64,000 nucleotides of DNA, taken from NCBI RefSeq assembly GCF_005405925.1, contig NZ_BJHV01000001.1, forward strand, positions 9,610,001-9,674,000, written 5' to 3'. Each line of letters opens with the position of its first letter. Within the stretch, counting starts at the first letter, position 1. This document shows, piece by piece, positions 18,763 to 27,419 of this stretch. Source of the stretch: Streptomyces antimycoticus (GTDB lineage: Bacteria > Actinomycetota > Actinomycetes > Streptomycetales > Streptomycetaceae). The position numbers were made by a program, and so were the translations under genes. The notes below the pieces were generated by a model. It saw only the letters and a program-made list of their open reading frames with translations, was not told the origin of the DNA and ran no database searches.

Positions 18763-20736
18763 TCATGCCTCCCGTACCCGCAGCTGGTGCTCATAGCTGA
18801 ACACCAGCGCATGCCGGTCCAGTTCGATCCTCGTGGTGGCCTCCGCCCGCTGCCCGGTCACCGGGTCCGCCGGGAACAGCCGTACGTCCTCGACGAGATC
18901 CACGCCGGGCACCCGCTGCAGCACCGCGAACACCTCACCGGAGTGCACCGGCCGCCCGAACGGCCAGCCCTGCCCCTCCGGCCCGCCGGTCAGCGGGTTG
19001 AAGTAGCCGTACAGCGCGGTCAGCGCCGCCTCCCGCAGCCGCTCGGCGGCCACCCCGCGCCCCGCCTGCACCGAGGCGACCACGGTCACGCCCTGGTAGT
19101 ACGGCGGTCCCACCGACAGCCGGGTGCCGATCGGGCGCCGCTCGTCCAGATAGGCCGAGATCATGGCGAGGGTGTCCGGTGGCGGGATCAGCTCCTCGAA
19201 CCGGATCCGCCCCCGTTCGTCATCGCGCCCGGCCGGGACGACCAGCAGCCGCACCCCGCCCGCCGGGTCCTCCCCTTCGCCACCATGGCCATCGGCCTCA
19301 CCCGCCGGTACACACGCCACCCGGGCGGCGTCGGGCGCCACCTCGCGGGCCAGTTGCTCGTAGTCATGCGGTACGACCGCCCGGTGCAGGGTGCGCAGTG
19401 TCAACGGGCCCCGCACCCGCGCGTTCTCCACCGTCTCGCCGTCCACCCCGCCCAGCGCCGGGCGCCGGTTCTCCACCCGTGCCACATACGGCAGTGAGCT
19501 GCGCAGCACCCGCAGCGCACCGCGCGCCACATTGCCCCGGTGCCCGCCACCCGTACGGTAGGCGCGCACCCGCACCGGCGAGCCCTTCGGCGGCACCGCC
19601 CCGAACAGCCGCAGGGTGCCGTCGGGCTCCCGCACCGCCGGGCCGAAGTCCACCTGCCCGGAGTTGGGGTCCAGCGTGATGTGCCGGTCGTACGGCGTGG
19701 AGTGCGCGAAGTTGTCCACGCGGATCCACTCCACCCAGCCGTGGCCCTCGGCCACCTCCACCACGAACGGCTCTTCGCCCGCCACCACCGGGGGCCGCGC
19801 CACCCGGAAATCCTGCCCCGGCACCCCCTCCGACAGGCCCAGGACCTCCTCGACCACGTTCTCCGCGTGCGCGGCCTCCACCGTGCCGCCGATGGTGAAC
19901 GCACTGGCCTGACGTACCGTCGGGGATGCCACATAGGTGGGCTGGTCAGCCGCCGCCTCCAGCAGCCGGCAGCGCAGCCACCCCCCGGACTCGCGCACCA
20001 GTACCGAGGCGGTGTGCGTGGCCGGCACATGCAGGATGACCTCGCCGGCCTTGTTGAACCCGCCGGTGTCGTCCTTCTCCACCTCGCAGGAGGCCCAGGC
20101 GCTCCCGTCCCACGCCTCCCACAGCAGTGGCGGGCGGCGCGGATCCACGCCCACGCCGTCCACCCGGCAGTCCAGCCGCAGCACCACCGCGCAGCCCGGC
20201 ACCGGCTGGGAGAGACCGAGGTAGAGACAGTCGCCAGGGGTGGGCGTGCGGCCGAAGCAGGGCACATCACGGCCCAGGCCCAGCTCCTGCGAGCGGTCGG
20301 TGGCATCGCCGGTGGCCGGCCAGGTGGCCAGATGGGCCAGGTCGCACGGCACCACCGACAGATTGCGGCCGGTGGTGAAGACCACCGCCTCCTCGGTCTC
20401 GGTGCGCACCGTGGCCACCTCCGTGCCCGCCTGGATCCGCACCGGCTCCGGCTGCGGCGCCGACAGCCAGAAGGTGGCTTCGGTGCGCGCCGCCGTCGGC
20501 GGATAGAGCCGCACCCCGATCAGATCGAGGAAGGCCAGATAGTTCTTGTCCGGCACCCGGTTGAGCCGGTACACGAGCTGGTCGACCATGGTGGCGAACG
20601 CCTCGATGAGCGTGACCCCCGGATCGGAGACATTGTGGTCGGTCCACTCCGGACAGCGCTGCTGCACCAGCCGCTTGGCCTCGTCCACCAATCCCTGGAA
20701 TCTCCGGTCGTCCAGGTTCGGGCTGGGGAGTGTCAT
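18763..20736 (-). CDS. eCIS baseplate wedge protein, J-like (Pvc11/Afp11, gp6-like)
   Basis: A 657-residue baseplate_J family protein. Its N-terminus has the conserved GVTLIEAFATMVDQLVYRLN and DLIGVRLYPPTAA; the centre holds beta-rich insertions, and the C-terminal half has ALRTLHRAVVPHDYEQLAREV-type residues and YGYFNPLTGG, standard in eCIS and P2-like J proteins. It forms the wedge ring that triggers sheath contraction. ATG 20736 overlaps the gp25 stop by 4 bases (ATGA) and has AGGAGGG upstream. Order gp25 - J - tail I is the usual one. Confidence 0.9.
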   Translation of the reverse strand: MTLPSPNLDDRRFQGLVDEAKRLVQQRCPEWTDHNVSDPGVTLIEAFATMVDQLVYRLNRVPDKNYLAFLDLIGVRLYPPTAARTEATFWLSAPQPEPVRIQAGTEVATVRTETEEAVVFTTGRNLSVVPCDLAHLATWPATGDATDRSQELGLGRDVPCFGRTPTPGDCLYLGLSQPVPGCAVVLRLDCRVDGVGVDPRRPPLLWEAWDGSAWASCEVEKDDTGGFNKAGEVILHVPATHTASVLVRESGGWLRCRLLEAAADQPTYVASPTVRQASAFTIGGTVEAAHAENVVEEVLGLSEGVPGQDFRVARPPVVAGEEPFVVEVAEGHGWVEWIRVDNFAHSTPYDRHITLDPNSGQVDFGPAVREPDGTLRLFGAVPPKGSPVRVRAYRTGGGHRGNVARGALRVLRSSLPYVARVENRRPALGGVDGETVENARVRGPLTLRTLHRAVVPHDYEQLAREVAPDAARVACVPAGEADGHGGEGEDPAGGVRLLVVPAGRDDERGRIRFEELIPPPDTLAMISAYLDERRPIGTRLSVGPPYYQGVTVVASVQAGRGVAAERLREAALTALYGYFNPLTGGPEGQGWPFGRPVHSGEVFAVLQRVPGVDLVEDVRLFPADPVTGQRAEATTRIELDRHALVFSYEHQLRVREA

Positions 20737-21140
20737 CCGCCCTCCTCGCCGTGCGGGATCACATAGAACGGGAACACGAGGTTGCGCGGGTCGTTCGCGC
20801 CGCGCACCGCGTAGCCGATGTCGATGTAGAGCACCCCGTTGTCCGCCTCGTCGAAGCGGACGGCGACATCCGCCACCTCGATCCGCGGCTCCCACCGCTC
20901 CAGGGCCAGCCGCACCTCGTAGGCCAGCTGCCCGGCCGTACCGGCGTCCGCGGGCGCGAACACATAGTCGCCGAGGGCGCAGCCGAACTCGGGCCGCATC
21001 GGCCGCTCACCGGGCGAGGTGGCCAGGATCAGCCGGATCGACTCCTCGATCTCCCGCTCCTCGCGGACCAGGGCGATCGATCCGGTGGCGTCCGTACGGG
21101 GTGGGAACGCCCAGCCCGCGCCGATGAACTGCCGCCCCAT
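20733..21140 (-). CDS. eCIS baseplate protein, GPW/gp25 family (Pvc9-like)
   Basis: A 135-residue gp25-like protein. The family core is visible: REEREIEESIRLILAT, SPGERPMRPEFGC, and a C-terminal strand region (VLYIDIGYAVRGAND). The EPR-like motif appears as WEPRIEV. It sits at the sheath-baseplate junction and starts sheath assembly. GGAGG lies seven bases before the ATG. Length matches the family. Confidence 0.9.
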   Translation of the reverse strand: MGRQFIGAGWAFPPRTDATGSIALVREEREIEESIRLILATSPGERPMRPEFGCALGDYVFAPADAGTAGQLAYEVRLALERWEPRIEVADVAVRFDEADNGVLYIDIGYAVRGANDPRNLVFPFYVIPHGEEGG

Positions 21141-21143
21141 CCC

Positions 21144-21419
21144 TCATCCTCCGATCAGTACGCTCGGGCACCCGGACGTGATGGGCGAGCCACACCCCGC
21201 CGTGTCACCCACCCGCGCCGCAGGCCGGCCGCCGATGAGCACTGTGGAGCTGCCGGGCGGGGCGATCTGCGAGGTGCTGTGGGCGGCGGGGGAACCGCAC
21301 TGGTGGGCGGTGCCCACGGTGGCCGCGGGCCGTCCGCCGATCAGCACGGTGGGCTCGCCGGGCGGGCCGATCGCCCCGGGGTGGCCGGTGGGATCGCCGA
21401 CGCGTGCGGCTGCTGGCAT
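21144..21419 (-). CDS. eCIS spike-tip PAAR protein (Pvc10-like)
   Basis: A 91-residue PAAR-repeat protein. It has RVGDPTGHPG, paired VLIGGRPAA segments and further Gly/His/Cys turns (HQCGS, GCGSP), the pattern that folds into a small zinc-bound cone on the VgrG spike. It is encoded just downstream of the spike and upstream of gp25 on the same strand. Confidence 0.9.
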   Translation of the reverse strand: MPAAARVGDPTGHPGAIGPPGEPTVLIGGRPAATVGTAHQCGSPAAHSTSQIAPPGSSTVLIGGRPAARVGDTAGCGSPITSGCPSVLIGG

Positions 21420-21493
21420 GTGCTGTGCCCCCTGCCTGGTCGCTGTCTCTTCGCTTGTCTCTTCACACCGACTCGTCGCTGTCGTGTGCGGTG

Positions 21494-23416
21494 TCAGTTG
21501 ATGCGCACCATCGGCGCGTTGACGGAGAGCGAATCCCCGCCCTTGAGCTCGGTGCGGGTGGTGCCGCTCACCGCCACCTGGTTGCCCCGCACCTCCACCG
21601 CCCCGCCGGTGGACAGCCTCACCTGGCCGTTGCCGCCGTCCACCTGCACGCCGCCGCGGGCGGTCAGCTTCACCGTGGCGCCGCCCAGCTCCAGCGTGCC
21701 GTCGCCCGCGTCCAGGGACACCCCGCTGCCCGCCTTGATGGACACCTGCTCCTTGGCCTCGATCTCCACCGTGCCGTCGCTGTGCACCACGATGGCCGTG
21801 CCCTTGCGGTCGAGGTTGATCCTGAGCTTTCCATCGCCGGTGACCAGCCGTACGCCCTGTGGGCCGTTCGCCGCGTCGAGCAGCTCCAGTTTGTTGCCGC
21901 CACGGGAGCCGAACGCGCGCTTGTTGACCGCACCGCTGGTGGGGTCGACCGTATCCGCCTCCTGGCCGTCGCCCTGGCCCTGCTGAGGACCGAGACCCTG
22001 CCCCTGCCCCGAAGAGCCCTGCCCCTGCCCCGGCTTGTCCTTGCCGTTGTAGAGACCGGCGAGCACATACGGGCGGTCCAGATGGCCCTGCTCGAAACCG
22101 ATCAGCACTTCGTCGCCGACCTCGGGGATGAACGCCTCCCCGCCACCGGTCCCGCCCGCCTGCGCGGTGCGCGCCCAGTCGCTCGCGTACTCGTCGGACA
22201 GCCAGGGGAACCGCACCTTGACCCGGCCGAGCCCGTCGGGGTCCTTGGTGTCGGTGACCGTGCCGTTGGCCAGCCCCGAACAGCGGGAGGCGGTCTCCGC
22301 GCCACCACCACCGGACCCGCCGCCGGTCAGTCCGAAGAGCGAACGCTCCTGCTGCCCGGACACCGTCACCCAGGTCTCATAGCCGCGCACCGGGTCGAAC
22401 ACATGCCGCGAGGAGGTGACGGTGTAGCGTCCCTCGAAGGGCTTGCCGACCCCGGCCAGGGTGACCGCGCCACCCGCCCGCACCTCCGGATTGCCCCGGA
22501 TCACCGCCTCCAGCTCGGCGAACGACCCCGCGATCCGCGCCGCGAGGGCGCCTGCGGCCTGGTCCACCTGCGCCTGGTGCCCGTACGGCGCGTCGGACAC
22601 CACAAAGCTGGCCTCGCCGAACGGCCGCGCCACCTCCGCCGCCGTCACCCCCAGGTCCAACGTCGCCGCCTTGCCCGCGGCCGCGCGGCCCACCAGCGGT
22701 TGCTTGGTCTTGACGTCCCAGCCCCGCACCTCGACCGTGGACACCTGCTCGGCCGCCGACACCCCGGCCCGGCAGCGCAGCAGATTGTCCCCCATCTCCA
22801 GCACCAGGGGGTCGCGGACGGCGCGCGCCGAGGTGTCCGGGGCGCCGCCCGCCTCGGTGGGCTTGGCGACATGCAGCCGGCCGTCCGTCACATACACCTG
22901 GGCGCCCGCCTCCTCGGCGAGCCCGCGGAGGAACTCCCAGTCGCTGATGTTCGGCTGCGCCACATGCTCCAGCACCGGGCCCGCCACATCGACCTTCCCC
23001 GGCTTCAGCCCCGCCCGCCGCGCCACCCGGACACAGATGTCGGCGAGGGTCATGTTCTGGTAGCTGGCCACCTGACGGCCCCGGAAGAGCCGGTGCGACT
23101 CGTCCAGCCCGCGCACCACCGTGAAGGTGCCGGTGTCGTCGATCTCCACCTCCAGCGCGGTGACGCTCCCGGTCAGCAGCGGACGCGGCGACGGCCCGCC
23201 CCCGGCGCCGGCCAGCAGCCGCACCTCGGTACCGATCTCCACCCCCGCCTGCTCCAGCAGCACCCGGCTGGGGTCGCGAAAACGCAGCACGAACAGATCG
23301 GGCAGCGTACGGCTGTCGTCCACATACCCCTCGACCAGCGTGTTCGCCAGCGCGGGGGAGAGCGGACGGCCACCGAACTCCACCACCAGCGCCTTGGCGA
23401 CGCTCTGCTGGGCCAT
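21494..23416 (-). CDS. eCIS spike protein, VgrG family (Pvc8-like)
   Basis: A 640-residue VgrG/gp27-gp5-like spike. The N-terminal gp27-like part includes LRFRDPS, NISDWEFLRGLAEEAG and YVTDGRLHVAKP. A gp5-type OB fold follows with GLGRVKVRFPWL, EVGDEVLIGFEQGHLDRPYVLAGLYNG. The C-terminal beta helix is built of short repeats (VEIEAKEQVSIKAG and similar). A Gly/Gln-rich insert (residues ~465-490) separates the OB fold from the helix. There is no extra catalytic domain at the C-terminus, so it is probably a structural spike rather than an evolved toxin. It lies three bases after the LysM adaptor gene. Confidence 0.92.
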   Translation of the reverse strand: MAQQSVAKALVVEFGGRPLSPALANTLVEGYVDDSRTLPDLFVLRFRDPSRVLLEQAGVEIGTEVRLLAGAGGGPSPRPLLTGSVTALEVEIDDTGTFTVVRGLDESHRLFRGRQVASYQNMTLADICVRVARRAGLKPGKVDVAGPVLEHVAQPNISDWEFLRGLAEEAGAQVYVTDGRLHVAKPTEAGGAPDTSARAVRDPLVLEMGDNLLRCRAGVSAAEQVSTVEVRGWDVKTKQPLVGRAAAGKAATLDLGVTAAEVARPFGEASFVVSDAPYGHQAQVDQAAGALAARIAGSFAELEAVIRGNPEVRAGGAVTLAGVGKPFEGRYTVTSSRHVFDPVRGYETWVTVSGQQERSLFGLTGGGSGGGGAETASRCSGLANGTVTDTKDPDGLGRVKVRFPWLSDEYASDWARTAQAGGTGGGEAFIPEVGDEVLIGFEQGHLDRPYVLAGLYNGKDKPGQGQGSSGQGQGLGPQQGQGDGQEADTVDPTSGAVNKRAFGSRGGNKLELLDAANGPQGVRLVTGDGKLRINLDRKGTAIVVHSDGTVEIEAKEQVSIKAGSGVSLDAGDGTLELGGATVKLTARGGVQVDGGNGQVRLSTGGAVEVRGNQVAVSGTTRTELKGGDSLSVNAPMVRIN

Positions 23417-23419
23417 CGC

Positions 23420-24223
23420 TCACCGCCCCCCGCCATGACCGTCGCCGTGGGCTCCGGCCCCCTCGTCGCGGTCCAGCTCGTCCAGCGCCGGAAGCAGCAG
23501 CTCGAGACCGCCCGGCAGCCGCATCGGATCGTCGATCCCGTTGGTCTCCGCGATGCCCCGCCATGCCGCCGGATCGCCGTACTCACGCCAGGCCAGCAGC
23601 GGCAGCGTGTCGCCGGTGCGCACGCGGTGCACCCGGCGTGCGTGCAGCGCGCCCGACGTCGGATTCTGCCCCGGGGTCTCCCCGGTGATCTCCTCCATCG
23701 TCACCTGGCACACCGCCCGGATCGGCACCCCGGAGGTGGTGAACAGGGTGTACTTCGCCTGCACTTGGCTGACGTAGCCGGGGAACCCGGTGAGCCCGCC
23801 CCAGTGGAATACCACCCATGGCGGCGAGGCCCGCTGCTGCTGCCGGGTCTCGTTGGTCGGCACACAGCACGTGAACAGCCGCTCCACCGAGGTCACCACG
23901 CTGGTGTCCTGGGTGTCGCTCGCGTCGAAGAACATCTCGACGGTCAGCTTGCTGGGCTGCGGCCCCTGATACTCGGGCGGCCCCGCGCTCTTCGCCCCCT
24001 TGGCCGGGGTGCGCTTCCAGGCCGCCGCCTTGGTCAGGCTCAGCTCCTTGGGGTTGAACTGGAAGTCGATCCGCCCGCATGGCCCGCCAGGCGTCAGACC
24101 GCCGCCCGGCGGCGGGGTGCGCAGCTCCAGATAGGCGTGCTCCAGCTTGGGCCGGGCCCCGCCACCTGTCCTGCCCGCGGCGGCCCCGCCGCCCGCCGCG
24201 CTGAACGCCACGGGTGAGCTCAT
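23420..24223 (-). CDS. eCIS tube-initiator / adaptor protein with LysM-like C-terminus (Pvc7-like)
   Basis: A 267-residue CIS tube protein family member. After a Gly/Ala-rich start come RIDFQFNPKELSLTKAA, LTVEMFFDASD and VFHWG, the core of the Pvc7/Afp7 adaptor. Residues ~210-255 form a LysM-like unit (VRTGDTLPLLAWREYGDPAAWRGI ending LLLPAL). The protein connects the inner tube to the VgrG hub. It is followed by vgrG and preceded by a tube gene, the standard order. Confidence 0.9.
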   Translation of the reverse strand: MSSPVAFSAAGGGAAAGRTGGGARPKLEHAYLELRTPPPGGGLTPGGPCGRIDFQFNPKELSLTKAAAWKRTPAKGAKSAGPPEYQGPQPSKLTVEMFFDASDTQDTSVVTSVERLFTCCVPTNETRQQQRASPPWVVFHWGGLTGFPGYVSQVQAKYTLFTTSGVPIRAVCQVTMEEITGETPGQNPTSGALHARRVHRVRTGDTLPLLAWREYGDPAAWRGIAETNGIDDPMRLPGGLELLLPALDELDRDEGAGAHGDGHGGGR

Positions 24224-24226
24224 GAG

Positions 24227-24658
24227 TCAGCCCTCCATCACATAGCCGTGGTGGGCGATCTCGATGGTCTCCATGGCCACCTTGGGCGACTCCGGGTTGA
24301 ACGAGGGCCCGGTCCAGCGCACCGGCACCACCTCGAGCAGACCCCACTGGGCCACCTTGTGCCCGTCTCCCGTCCGCGCCTCGATATGCGCGGTACGGCG
24401 GGCGATCCCGGTGGTCATGCTCGCGAACCACTTCGCCACCTTCTCGGTGTCACGGGTCAGCGGTCGGGACAGCTTGATGTTGGGGTACTTCAGCCGGGTG
24501 GGCAGCTGCCACAGATGGCTGTTGTTGCCGCCCTCCTCGCGCTGTTCGAGCACCACCTCGCAGCCGAGGCCCTCACAGGTGTTGAACGAGCCGAGCTCGA
24601 TGCCGTCGACCGTGACGACGAAACAGACGCTGACCGCCGGGTCATCGGTAACGGGCAT
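24227..24658 (-). CDS. eCIS inner tube protein (T4 gp19 family), copy nearest the spike
   Basis: A 143-residue tube protein: FVVTVDGIELGSFNTCEGLG at the start, LKYPNIKLSRPLTRDTEKVAKWF in the centre, and a final strand IEIAHHGYV. It differs from the second tube protein at 26941-27384 and lies beside the adaptor gene. By analogy with Pvc5 it may form the first tube rings on the adaptor, while the other builds the body of the tube. Confidence 0.88.
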   Translation of the reverse strand: MPVTDDPAVSVCFVVTVDGIELGSFNTCEGLGCEVVLEQREEGGNNSHLWQLPTRLKYPNIKLSRPLTRDTEKVAKWFASMTTGIARRTAHIEARTGDGHKVAQWGLLEVVPVRWTGPSFNPESPKVAMETIEIAHHGYVMEG

Positions 24659-24683
24659 GCCGTGTCCCTTCTCTCCGCACTTG

Positions 24684-26363
24684 TCAGTGCCTGGTGTTGA
24701 TCAGATGTCCGGCCCGTTCGCGCTCCAGCCGCAACTCCGCCTTCAGCAGCCGGCTCAGGGGGCCGTACAGCGCACGGACCAGCTCGTCATCCACCTTGGG
24801 CGCCCCGCCCTTGCCACCGTGTCCCCCCGGTACTCCCGGTGTGCCGTCATGGGGCGCGCCTGCGGGGGACGGCTCGGGAGCGGGCTCGAAGGGCGGGCCT
24901 GCCGAGGGTGGCTCGGCGGGTGGCGGGGCGGACGGTGGCTCGGCGGGCGGGTCGGGGGCCGGGGCGTCGGGGGGCTCCGGGCTCATGGCGTCGCGCTGCA
25001 CGGGCGGGAGGAACCGCGCCCGCTGTATCCGCTGTGCGGACGGGGCGGGCGGCACGGACGGAACGCGCGGAGGCGGGAACACCACGGAGCCGTCCGCCAT
25101 GCGCTGTGCCACCCCGGCGGCCACCGCCACCGAACCGGCGTCGACCAGCGGACGGGCCAGGGCCGCCGGGGCGGTGGCCGGTACCGGTGCGGTGGGGCGG
25201 TGCCCGGTGGCCCGGGGCGGGGGAGCGGCGGCCGTCGGCGCCACCGACCGCTGGGTCGCGGGCGCCGTCGACCGCTGGGCCGTGGAGGTCGTCGGGGGAT
25301 TCGTGGCCGACGCCCCGCCCGCGGCCGTCACCCCCGGACTCGTGCGGGCCGGGCCGCCGGCAGCGGACCAGCGCACCGGCACGACGGGCGGCTCGGCGGC
25401 GGGGACCGGACCGGAGCCGCCTGGCCGGTCGGGCATGTCGTACGCGCCCGAGAACAGCGGCACCGATCGCTGTGCCACGAGCGGCACCACGGGCCCAGCC
25501 GCCGGTGCGGGTTCGGCCGCCACCGGTGTCCCACTGGCGGTGGCCCGTTGCAGCGGTACGGGCGGGGCCGTGGGCGTGGGTGCGGATGCCGTACCGGTGT
25601 CCGCCGTACGCACCACCAGCGGATCGTCGGCGAGCAGCGGCCTGGACGGCGCATCGCCGCGCGGAGGCTCTGGTGGTACGACTTCCGGCTGCTCGGGAGT
25701 CAGGGCCCCGGTGCTCGCCACGGGTGTGCGCTGGGCGGTCGGCGGCAGCTCGGTCAGCGGCTCGCCCAGGCCGAAGGCGGCGGACCGCTGGACCGGTGGC
25801 GAAGGCGATGCCGTCGGGGGCAGATCGCCCGCTGCCGCGGTGGGCCGTGGCGTGGCGAGAGGCAGCGTGGTCAGCTGCCGTATCCGTTCGTCCGGAGGCC
25901 GGGCGGAGATCAGCGGCTCGACCACCTCCGGCGTGTCCAGCGTGGCAGCACCCTCCGCCACCCGCTGTACGGGCGCGCTCCGAGGCGTGGCGAACTCCCG
26001 CGCCACGACGGGACCGACCTCACGGCTCACCGTCGGTGGTGTGCGGGTGGCCGGGTTCGGCGTATCGGCAGGGGGCGGCGGCGTGGCGAGACCGTGCCCC
26101 ACCCCCGACGGTGCCTCCGGGCTCACCAGATGGCCGAGCGTCCCGAGGAACGACGCGTTCTGCCACGTCCCCAGCCCCGCCCGGAATCCCGAGGGATCGG
26201 TCACCAACTCGGGCGGCGCCACCGTTCGTTGCAACGGCGGCACCTCCCGCCACCCCGGTACGGCAGGCGGCGCCGCGCGGCCCGTCCCCGTCTCCGGTCC
26301 GGTGTGCGTCGTGTTCCCCGTGCCGCTCCGCCGGTGTCCGGCCAGCCAGGACAGCAATCCCAT
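24684..26363 (-). CDS. eCIS-locus Pro-rich disordered protein with twelve QR dipeptides
   Basis: A 559-residue protein not recognised as an enzyme. It starts MGLLSWLAGHRR and then is Pro/Ala/Thr/Val-rich with no predicted fold for about 480 residues. Twelve QR dipeptides, nearly all preceded by a hydrophobic or small residue (LQRT, VQRV, VQRS, AQRS, TQRS, AQRM, VQRD), are spread through it. The last ~45 residues are helical and charged (YGPLSRLLKAELRLERERAG). It lies between the two tube genes. Possible roles are scaffold or tape measure, cargo adaptor, or a protease substrate. The QR repeats link it to the cargo-like proteins elsewhere in the locus. Confidence 0.7.
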   Translation of the reverse strand: MGLLSWLAGHRRSGTGNTTHTGPETGTGRAAPPAVPGWREVPPLQRTVAPPELVTDPSGFRAGLGTWQNASFLGTLGHLVSPEAPSGVGHGLATPPPPADTPNPATRTPPTVSREVGPVVAREFATPRSAPVQRVAEGAATLDTPEVVEPLISARPPDERIRQLTTLPLATPRPTAAAGDLPPTASPSPPVQRSAAFGLGEPLTELPPTAQRTPVASTGALTPEQPEVVPPEPPRGDAPSRPLLADDPLVVRTADTGTASAPTPTAPPVPLQRATASGTPVAAEPAPAAGPVVPLVAQRSVPLFSGAYDMPDRPGGSGPVPAAEPPVVPVRWSAAGGPARTSPGVTAAGGASATNPPTTSTAQRSTAPATQRSVAPTAAAPPPRATGHRPTAPVPATAPAALARPLVDAGSVAVAAGVAQRMADGSVVFPPPRVPSVPPAPSAQRIQRARFLPPVQRDAMSPEPPDAPAPDPPAEPPSAPPPAEPPSAGPPFEPAPEPSPAGAPHDGTPGVPGGHGGKGGAPKVDDELVRALYGPLSRLLKAELRLERERAGHLINTRH

Positions 26364-26369
26364 GTCATG

Positions 26370-26513
26370 TCACCGCTCGTTCAGCCGGGCAACGTGGTCC
26401 ACGTAACGCAATCGGTCGGTGTGCTCGAGGTCGAGGATCTGGTCGAGGGGCCAGTGGAAGTGGTAGGCGAGGTACGCGACCTCCTCATGGATCCGGTCGG
26501 CCGCGTACGTCAC
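26370..26513 (-). CDS. small eCIS-conserved protein (DUF6760-like)
   Basis: A 47-residue protein containing YLAYHFHWPLDQILDLEHTDRL, a motif I associate with small proteins encoded beside eCIS and phage tube genes. GTG 26513 overlaps the preceding stop (GTGA), and GGGGG lies just upstream. The longer open frame to 26567 is a shadow of the neighbouring gene. The function is unknown; its size and position suggest an assembly helper or a translated product of a tail-chaperone pair. Confidence 0.65.
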   Translation of the reverse strand: MTYAADRIHEEVAYLAYHFHWPLDQILDLEHTDRLRYVDHVARLNER

Positions 26514-26941
26514 GATTCCCCCAGGCGACCACCACCGGAGAGATCCACCGCGAAGTTCTCCTGGCACGAGGGGCAGGTGACCGCGGCCCGGGTGTGCCCC
26601 TCGGCGTTGATCCTGCGGTAGAAGTCCTGCAGAAAGGCGAGGTCGGAGGCGAACAGGTCCTCGACGATGCCCGGATGGATGTCCTCGATCGAGCCGAGCC
26701 GGGTGATCACCCGGGAGATCAGCACCACCGAGAGATAGGCGGAGTTCTCCCGCACCCGGTCGTCCCGCAGCGGGATCAGCTCATCGCGGGCGGTGGCCAG
26801 CCGCATGACGCCGTCGCGGTGCACCGTCCCGGATTCGTCCACGTATCCGCGCGGCAGCTCGAAGGGGAACTCCGTCCGCAGGGTCTCGGTCTGCCGGTCC
26901 GGGTCCGCCCGCTCCGGGGATGCCGCGATGGTGCGCCGCAT
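26510..26941 (-). CDS. eCIS tail-assembly/chaperone-like protein with a CPSC motif
   Basis: A 143-residue protein. It contains FELPRGYVDESGTVHRDGVMRLATARDE, then LSVVLISRVITRLGSIE, and a C-terminal half zinc knuckle CPSC followed by ENFAVDL. This layout is shared by eCIS and phage proteins encoded between tube and adaptor genes and thought to act in tail assembly. It lies directly after the main tube gene (its start overlaps that gene's stop) and overlaps the 47-aa gene. Precise function unproven. Confidence 0.75.
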   Translation of the reverse strand: MRRTIAASPERADPDRQTETLRTEFPFELPRGYVDESGTVHRDGVMRLATARDELIPLRDDRVRENSAYLSVVLISRVITRLGSIEDIHPGIVEDLFASDLAFLQDFYRRINAEGHTRAAVTCPSCQENFAVDLSGGGRLGES

Positions 26942-27384
26942 CAGTCGACTTCCACACTCTCGTAGGTGATGGCCAGCTTCTCGGTGAGCACGGAGGTGTC
27001 ACCGGCCTTGAGCGTGCTGATCTCCAGGGACTTGGGCCAGGCGTTGATGAGCTTGTACCGCTTGATCGGAATGCCCTCGTAGTCGTAGACGATGATGGAG
27101 CCGTTGCGCCGGGCATTGGTCATCTTCCCGAACCGGGAATCCTTGATCCACTGCTCGAAGCTGTTGTCCTCGGTCAGACCGCGGGTGACCGTGACCTCAC
27201 CGGCCTTGGGACGGCCGGGCAGCTTCTTGATGGCGTACTTTCCGTCGGCGGTGTTCTGCTTCAGCTCGATCACGTCCTGCTCCATCTTCAGACCACTGAC
27301 CTCGGTGATCTGCCTGATGAGCACGCTGTCGAATTCCAGCCCGAAGGAATGCCCTACGGAGCTGTCGAGTTCGGGGAGCGGCAT
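26941..27384 (-). CDS. eCIS main inner tube protein (T4 gp19 family)
   Basis: A 147-residue tube protein with the gp19/Hcp-like core: FGLEFDSVLIRQITEVSGL, VTVTRGLTEDNSFEQWI, and IVYDYEGIPIKRYKLINAWPKSLE. It lies next to the sheath gene, the usual place of the tube subunit that lines the sheath (Pvc1-like). AT-rich codons such as AAT or ATT are rare, so it is native in base use. Confidence 0.92.
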   Translation of the reverse strand: MPLPELDSSVGHSFGLEFDSVLIRQITEVSGLKMEQDVIELKQNTADGKYAIKKLPGRPKAGEVTVTRGLTEDNSFEQWIKDSRFGKMTNARRNGSIIVYDYEGIPIKRYKLINAWPKSLEISTLKAGDTSVLTEKLAITYESVEVD

Positions 27385-27419
27385 ACCAGCCTCCTAGGAT
27401 CGGTCGGTCGTGGTGGTCA

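Noticed and set aside
21494..24223. Type VI secretion system
   Set aside because: VgrG and PAAR are present, but the membrane complex (TssJ, TssL, TssM), TssB/TssC pair and ClpV are absent. The sheath is a single Pvc2-like protein.
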